This document shows positions 59,364 to 64,000 of a stretch of 64,000 nt of DNA, piece after piece. The DNA comes from Sporomusa malonica (lineage in GTDB: Bacteria; Bacillota; Negativicutes; Sporomusales; Sporomusaceae). The notes beneath the pieces are model-generated. The model made no database searches. It had not been told where the DNA came from and saw only the letters and a program-made list of their open reading frames with translations. Both the position numbers and the translations under genes were made by a program. The stretch lies in the NCBI RefSeq assembly GCF_041428715.1, contig NZ_CP155572.1. One strand, given 5' to 3'. Numbering within the stretch: position 1 is the stretch's first letter; every line of letters starts with the position of its first letter.

Positions 59364-61217
59364 TTAGGCTTTGGGGAAACTGAGATTTTTCAAAAACCTA
59401 TTCTGAAAGCCGGGCTGAGCTGCCAATTCTAAATAGCCGACTTTACTGGCAATAGTCACGCATCTCTGCATTTTATCTGCAGATAATAGGGCCTGAACTG
59501 CGCCGGTACCAGCCGCATTTCCGACAGAGCAGACACATTCTTTCTTAAATCCCGGCAGCATTCCAATCCGTAAAGCACTATCAATATCAACGTAATTACC
59601 AAAAGCGCCTGCTAAGCATACTTTAAATACAGTTTCAGGCGGCAGCTTTTCCATTAGGAAGTGAATGCCTGTACAGATAGATGACTTTACCAGTTGGATC
59701 TGACGGACGTCAGCTTGAGTAATGGAGATGTCAGTTCCGCTAGCCGTTTGTTTCCCTTCGACAAGAACAAACTCCCATTGGCCATCGTTATTTTTCAAAC
59801 GTTGACAAAGCGATACCGGCAGTTTTGCGGCTGCTGACTTATTAAACCGTCCACTCGGGTCTAATATACCGGCTTTCACCAGCTCTGCAACTGCCTTTAC
59901 AATACCTGACCCGCATATACCAGTTGGCTTAGCACTGCCAATCGTTTGCACCAAGACCGCCTGTTCTGTAATAACAACATCGGCAATAGCGCCATCAGCA
60001 GCACGCATGCCATCCCGTATATGCGCACCTTCAAATGCGGGCCCAGCAGCTGTTGAACATGCATATAGCTTGTTGCCATCCCCAATAACCATTTCACCAT
60101 TTGTTCCCAAATCAACCATCAGCATTGGGGTTTCCGAAATGTCTTGATCTACAGCCAGAATGGCGGCCGTCGTATCTGAGCCAACGAAACTTGCAATATT
60201 AGGCAATACCATGATTTTTCCTTGAGGGTTTATCTCCAGTTCAATATCCTGGGGATTAAGCGGCGACATGTACTTAAATAAAGCTGCATAAGGCTTACGT
60301 ACCAAAGTTGATGGCGAAATCTCTAAGACCAAATGAGCCATAGTGGCATTACCGGCAATGGTTACAGCATATACTTGGTTTGGATCAATGCCAGCTGCAG
60401 TACATAATTCAGCAATGATTTGGTTCAAACAATACCTAATAAGCTGAGACAGCCTTTCCAGTCCGCCCTCCAGCTCATGTGTCGCTTGAATCCGCGAGAT
60501 AACGTCCGCCCCCAGCGATGCTTGCGGGTTATTCCTCGAACGTACTTCAACTACCTTTCCCACATTAAGATCTACCAACATTCCTACAACTGTAGTTGTA
60601 CCTATATCAAACGCCACACCGTACAGCACACTTGACGTATCATGTGCCTCAATTGCCATGGCTTTATTATCAAGCAAAGTAACGGTTATAAGCTCAGGTT
60701 TGGTTTCCACAACTGCCGCTAACCGTCGCAGCATGGCTGAATCATCAATAAGCACAGGACTACTGGAACCACCGCCCACTGCTCCCGGTGCAGCTAACGC
60801 TTGTCCAATCATGTCCTGTAGCGAATAGTGATTATCTACTGTTGGGTACACCGGAGCAAGAACCACCTTTTTTATCAGTGGTGCCCCGCCATCACTTACT
60901 ATGTCTAACGCTTGGCCCTTCTGACTTGCTTCTGCTGTTTTTAGCCGGATTGTGATATCGCTTTGAGGATAAATCTGGCACGCCAAATAAGTATTATCTT
61001 GATTGGGCTTGATTGGCAGTCCCTCTTTATTTGTAACCTGACCTGCAATCACTTGTACTTTACACTTACCGCACGTACCCCTGCCGCCACAGTTAGCTTC
61101 TACAAACAGGCCACCGTTGATGAGTGAACGCAAGATAGTGTCTTCCGGTGAACACGCCAGACATCTGCCGTCATCACCTTCGATTAGTAAATGGTAGGTT
61201 GGGGATGGCTTAATCAT
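59364..61217 (-). CDS. RACE-type corrinoid reductive activator with 2Fe-2S ferredoxin domain
   Basis: The 617-residue protein joins an N-terminal plant-type ferredoxin (Cys43, Cys49, Cys52, Cys80 in NCGGRGTCGKCKV ... LACQIYP), a linker domain (about 115-195) and an ASKHA ATPase (VAFDIGTTTVVGMLVD from 201, then DLGTNGEM and GICGSG). It matches RamA/RACE proteins that use ATP to return oxidised cob(II)alamin on corrinoid proteins to cob(I)alamin. It closes a cluster with a corrinoid protein and a methyltransferase and can plausibly serve the betaine system as well. AGAAAGAGGG precedes the ATG. A terminator separates it from the unknown gene upstream. Confidence 0.92.
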   Translation of the reverse strand: MIKPSPTYHLLIEGDDGRCLACSPEDTILRSLINGGLFVEANCGGRGTCGKCKVQVIAGQVTNKEGLPIKPNQDNTYLACQIYPQSDITIRLKTAEASQKGQALDIVSDGGAPLIKKVVLAPVYPTVDNHYSLQDMIGQALAAPGAVGGGSSSPVLIDDSAMLRRLAAVVETKPELITVTLLDNKAMAIEAHDTSSVLYGVAFDIGTTTVVGMLVDLNVGKVVEVRSRNNPQASLGADVISRIQATHELEGGLERLSQLIRYCLNQIIAELCTAAGIDPNQVYAVTIAGNATMAHLVLEISPSTLVRKPYAALFKYMSPLNPQDIELEINPQGKIMVLPNIASFVGSDTTAAILAVDQDISETPMLMVDLGTNGEMVIGDGNKLYACSTAAGPAFEGAHIRDGMRAADGAIADVVITEQAVLVQTIGSAKPTGICGSGIVKAVAELVKAGILDPSGRFNKSAAAKLPVSLCQRLKNNDGQWEFVLVEGKQTASGTDISITQADVRQIQLVKSSICTGIHFLMEKLPPETVFKVCLAGAFGNYVDIDSALRIGMLPGFKKECVCSVGNAAGTGAVQALLSADKMQRCVTIASKVGYLELAAQPGFQNRFLKNLSFPKA

Positions 61218-61249
61218 GTTTGTACCCTCTTTCCTATTGAGTTCAGAAA

Positions 61250-61295
61250 GCCAAAAAGAAGAACTACTATATATATTTGAAGGTAGTTCTTCTTT
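61250..61295 (-). terminator. terminator upstream of the RACE gene
   Basis: AAAGAAGAACTAC (61255-61267) and its complement (61283-61295) form a 13-bp stem. On the minus strand the stem is followed by TTTTTGG. It ends the transcript of the 61358-62695 genes, at least partly, before the RACE gene begins. Confidence 0.75.
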
Positions 61296-61357
61296 GGCGG
61301 AATGTATGTAGCGCGCCTACCCAATTTGGATATGCGCTGAAACAGCATATTACTCTA

Positions 61358-61753
61358 TTAATTAGTACAGTCTTGGCACATACTATCCCGGCGTAAATTA
61401 GCGAGTGAGCCGTCTACCACTTTCTCTATGGCCTCTTCACTATGCCCAAAGATCAGTACATTGATATCCAGTTTGATACTGCTATATTTATTGTCTAATC
61501 CAGTAGTCCAGTGTGACGACATCTTAAAATCTACCTGATCAAGTCTTGTAATCGAAACAAATAAAAATTCTTCATCCGATAATTTGACAAGCACCTTGAT
61601 ATGCCCAACGATAATGCCATTATGGGATAGAGGTCTGCCAATGTCTTGTATGAGCTGCCTTGCAAGTCTCTCAAGGATTGGCTTGGTAACTGCTTTTTCG
61701 AAATCAATATGATGCGTCTTACTAAAAACTACGGCATCAGTGAGTTTGTCCAA
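61358..61753 (-). CDS. hypothetical protein linked to corrinoid GTPase
   Basis: The 131-residue protein overlaps the end of the GTPase gene by 17 nt. It is soluble and mixed alpha/beta, with DIGRPLSHNGIIVGHIKVLV and a C-terminal RRDSMCQDCTN holding a CxxC. No family was recognised. Tight coupling to the CobW-like GTPase inside a corrinoid cluster suggests a partner in metal or cobalamin handling; this is inference. Confidence 0.6.
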   Translation of the reverse strand: MDKLTDAVVFSKTHHIDFEKAVTKPILERLARQLIQDIGRPLSHNGIIVGHIKVLVKLSDEEFLFVSITRLDQVDFKMSSHWTTGLDNKYSSIKLDINVLIFGHSEEAIEKVVDGSLANLRRDSMCQDCTN

Positions 61754-62339
61754 AACGAATTACCTCCTCAAGTACCTCGTGAGACAGTTTCCCGGCTGCA
61801 CTCGCAACCATGATTGGGGCGCTGCTGACTATTTCTTTAATGTCCTTGATAATCTCAGCTTGGTCACAGCCAGCAATATCTGCTTTGTTAATAATGACAA
61901 GGTCAGTTTTCTCTACCTGCCCGGTAACAAGCGGGCCGAGAATTTCTTTTAGCTCCGGCCAACGCCCCATATCAACAAGGGTTATCGTTTTAAAGCCAGA
62001 ATAAAAATTGCAGTATTCATTGATCAACTTGGCAATATTGCCTGGAATGGCTAAACCAGTCATCTCAATGACAAGCCAGTCCGGCTTTATCGTATCATGA
62101 ATCTCCCGAACTGCGGTTATTAGATCACTTGTAATCTGGCAGCATACGCACCCGCCAAATAACGGCCTCACCTGCAAGCCGCTATCAGATAAAAGCTTAT
62201 CATCAATACCGGCTTCGCCGATTTCGTTTTCAATAAGTGCAACTGTTTCCTGCTTCTGTTCAGTAATATATTTAGCAACTTGCAATATTGTGGTTGTTTT
62301 ACCAGAGCCTAGGAAGCCACCAAAAAGCAAAATACGCAT
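61737..62339 (-). CDS. CobW/HypB/UreG-family GTPase
   Basis: The protein (200 aa from ATG 62339, with GGAGG eight bases upstream; the frame is open 13 codons earlier) is a G3E-family GTPase: Walker A GGFLGSGKTTTI (7-18), the metal-site GGCVCCQ and the NKAD specificity motif. It lacks the C-terminal CobW domain, so it is the short form. Relatives insert nickel, zinc or cobalt, or charge enzymes with cobalamin (as MeaB does). In this corrinoid cluster it may help load or activate the corrinoid protein encoded upstream. It overlaps the following gene. Confidence 0.82.
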   Translation of the reverse strand: MRILLFGGFLGSGKTTTILQVAKYITEQKQETVALIENEIGEAGIDDKLLSDSGLQVRPLFGGCVCCQITSDLITAVREIHDTIKPDWLVIEMTGLAIPGNIAKLINEYCNFYSGFKTITLVDMGRWPELKEILGPLVTGQVEKTDLVIINKADIAGCDQAEIIKDIKEIVSSAPIMVASAAGKLSHEVLEEVIRFGQTH

Positions 62340-62434
62340 ATTTTCCTCCGCTTCTTTTAATTCTCCTATGCAGGACAATCCGGATTGCTAAAGAGCAACC
62401 CGGATTGAGTTCACCGTTGGATTGGTCCAGCGTA

Positions 62435-62695
62435 TTATTTGACTTTAAGGAAGCCTTTTGCGATACGCGGAGCTTCTACAGGGACTTCCTGCTCAGATAG
62501 ACAGCATATTTCTTTTGCAATGCTTAATATTCTATCAATAATTGGAGCTATTTCATCCTGATCATAGTTTGTTTCACAGTACTTTTTACAATCACTTTGA
62601 ATATCCAACTGTGCATGTGCGTCCTGGCTATCCGGCAAGGTATCAAACTCATTCTCGCTTGCGCCGACTTTTGTTTCTTTATCCTTACAATTCAT
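62435..62695 (-). CDS. 86-residue cysteine-containing hypothetical protein
   Basis: The protein begins MNCKDKETKVGASENEFD, is acidic, and has five cysteines: one near the start, CKKYC (near 36-40) and CC (near 64-65). I chose the ATG at 62695; a GTG four codons earlier lies too near the AGGAGGG site. No family was recognised. It lies between the corrinoid protein and GTPase genes on the same strand and may bind a metal or be a cluster-specific partner. Confidence 0.55.
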   Translation of the reverse strand: MNCKDKETKVGASENEFDTLPDSQDAHAQLDIQSDCKKYCETNYDQDEIAPIIDRILSIAKEICCLSEQEVPVEAPRIAKGFLKVK

Positions 62696-62775
62696 ATGAG
62701 CTGACACCCTCCTTCAACTTAAATCAATAAATAATAGCGCACATCCAAGGTTTAGACGCAAGGAATAACGATGGC

Positions 62776-63405
62776 TTAGTTAACGCCTGAAGCCTTCTTC
62801 GACATTTCAACTGCATCGTAGGCATTCTTACAATAGCCATCTGCGCTGCACCATGTAGCAACACTCGGGTCAACCGGGCCGCCACCAACCAGAACTGTGG
62901 TTTTAATACCAGTAGCTTTTACGGCAGCTACAGTTTCTTTCATAACATCAAAAGCAGTGGTCAGCAGACAGAACATGCCAACTACGTCAGGGTTATGAGT
63001 TTTTACTGCCTCAACAAATGTTTCGATAGGAGCGTCTACGCCGATATCCACTACTTTGAAGCCGTTGCAGCTCAAAATTGTGGAAACAATATTTTTACCG
63101 ATATCGTGAATGTCGTCTTTTACAGTGCCAAGGATGACTGTACCGATGGTTTTGCTGTCGCCGGAATCGGCAAGAGCTGATCCAAGAAGACCGGCTGCAT
63201 TAGAAAATACCTCTGCAGACATAATCAATTCTGACAGGTAGTAGTCGCCAGCTTCATACAGCTTGCCTACGCCTTCCATACCAGCCTGGAGTTGTGCAAG
63301 AACCTCAACTGCGGGCACGCCAGCTGCAATTTGTTCTTTTACACCAGCAATTACTAAATCTTCCTCTAACTCAGTTACCGCTTTTACGACATCAATCTTT
63401 GACAT
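62776..63405 (-). CDS. corrinoid (cobalamin-binding) methyl-carrier protein, second cluster
   Basis: The 209-residue protein has the same cap-plus-Rossmann structure as the betaine-cluster protein. GTVKDDIHDIGKNIV (about 113-127) contains DxHxxG with the cobalt-ligand histidine, and VGGGPVDPSVATWCSADGY forms the later loop. AGGGGGAG precedes the ATG. It follows the truncated methyltransferase by 54 nt. Its own substrate methyltransferase (an MttB- or MtaB-like protein) should lie to the right of the window. Confidence 0.92.
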   Translation of the reverse strand: MSKIDVVKAVTELEEDLVIAGVKEQIAAGVPAVEVLAQLQAGMEGVGKLYEAGDYYLSELIMSAEVFSNAAGLLGSALADSGDSKTIGTVILGTVKDDIHDIGKNIVSTILSCNGFKVVDIGVDAPIETFVEAVKTHNPDVVGMFCLLTTAFDVMKETVAAVKATGIKTTVLVGGGPVDPSVATWCSADGYCKNAYDAVEMSKKASGVN

Positions 63406-63459
63406 ACAATCTCCCCCTAATTATATTATTTGTGAAGTAGGCCTGAATACGCAAGTAAA

Positions 63460-64000
63460 TTATTCGTAAAGTCCTTTTCTATGAGCCTTCAGATATTTAG
63501 TGCAGTATCTATCGTTACCCAGCAGGGCCTGTCCTGCGTATACCACACCCATCATTGCTTTGTCGGTTGGGTTTAGGATATAACCGTCCATGCCCACAGT
63601 CATGGTTTGTACTACAAACAGCCGGTTGAGTACAGCCCGATTCGGAAAACCGTAGGAGATATTGCTCAAACCGCAGGTTAAGTGTACGGCAGGATATTTT
63701 GTCTTAATGGCGTAAATGGCGTCTAATACAGACTTGCCATACTTGTCATTGGTGCTTAACGGCTTGATCAACGGATCAATGTAGATGTCATCTTGATTGA
63801 TGCCTTCTTTCTCCATATCATCAATCAGCTTGCTGGCAATGCGCAAGCGGTCTTCTGCCGTTTCCGGCATACCGGCATCTTCAATACAAAGAGCAACAAT
63901 CTTAGCATTAAACTCTTTAACCAGTGGAATAACTGCTTGGTAACGTGCTGTTTCAGCCGTTGTCGAGTTTATCATGCGCTTACCATTGGTAGTCTTAGCC
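63460..64000 (-). CDS. methyltetrahydrofolate:corrinoid methyltransferase (partial)
   Basis: The C-terminal 180 or so residues of an MT2 enzyme are visible, running off the right edge (the frame continues as AKTTNGKRMINSTT at the boundary). It parallels the betaine-cluster MtgA throughout: MINSTTAETARY, DDIYIDPLIKPLST, CGLSNISYGFPNRAVLNRL and GMDGYILNPTDKAMMGVVYAG, and the shared C-terminus KYLKAHRKGLYE. About half the positions match MtgA by eye. It should transfer methyl groups between the adjacent corrinoid protein and tetrahydrofolate. Confidence 0.88.
   Translation of the reverse strand, partial: AKTTNGKRMINSTTAETARYQAVIPLVKEFNAKIVALCIEDAGMPETAEDRLRIASKLIDDMEKEGINQDDIYIDPLIKPLSTNDKYGKSVLDAIYAIKTKYPAVHLTCGLSNISYGFPNRAVLNRLFVVQTMTVGMDGYILNPTDKAMMGVVYAGQALLGNDRYCTKYLKAHRKGLYE

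Overview
The window reads as a chromosome segment of an anaerobic, methyl-group-using, endospore-lineage bacterium with an outer membrane, most likely Sporomusa or a close relative (Sporomusaceae, Negativicutes). This is an inference from content. There are two corrinoid methyltransferase systems with reductive activators, a BCCT-type betaine transporter, sigma-54 control, a 2-oxoacid:ferredoxin oxidoreductase, the Firmicutes-type gene set pcrA-ligA-gatCAB, and a type I secretion system with a giant RTX protein, which only makes sense in a diderm cell. No search could be run, so names rest on motifs, length and context.

Layout. 1-5813: a minus-strand operon (ornithine-cyclodeaminase-family protein, then korD-korA-korB and the start codon of the next gene) with a divergent LysR regulator, then an MFS transporter. 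6591-14175: a six-gene minus-strand operon that I read as glycine betaine (quaternary amine) demethylation: corrinoid protein, methyl-THF methyltransferase, MttB-family methyltransferase, BCCT transporter, MetH-activation-domain protein, and a chemoreceptor with an OpuAC (glycine-betaine-binding) domain on its cytoplasmic end. 14176-15042: a regulatory region with two near-identical -24/-12 promoters, candidate enhancer sites and a very short extra transcription unit. 15043-16515: the divergent PAS/AAA+ sigma-54 activator. 16860-29338: housekeeping and small genes (VOC, TfoX-C, a ferredoxin-less corrinoid activator, MsrB, RlmD, Lon-like protease, CPBP protease, gatCAB).

29396-44109: an apparent island carrying a type I secretion system (HlyD, ABC exporter), a 3017-residue RTX protein and two small membrane proteins. 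It separates pcrA-ligA from gatCAB, which are commonly contiguous. A diverged fragment of a ligase-type BRCT domain lies at the gatC edge. 44115-50200: ligA, pcrA and a selenium-handling set (DUF3343, YedF/TusA, YedE) with a divergent LysR gene. 51365-53397: a putative DNA-repair radical SAM gene pair behind a LexA-type SOS box. 53551-58539: a YibQ-like deacetylase, then a chemosensory module (MCP, STAS, CheY-like, CheX-like). 58689-64000: YajQ and a second corrinoid cluster (reductive activator, unknown protein, CobW-like GTPase, Cys-containing small protein, corrinoid protein, truncated methyltransferase).

Points most worth a second look: the cytoplasmic betaine-sensing chemoreceptor encoded in the catabolic operon; the duplicated sigma-54 promoter with its mini transcription unit; the island interrupting pcrA-ligA-gatCAB; two families of dispersed hairpin repeats, one of which sits at gene 3' ends in sense orientation in all three copies; and the SOS box ahead of the radical SAM repair pair.
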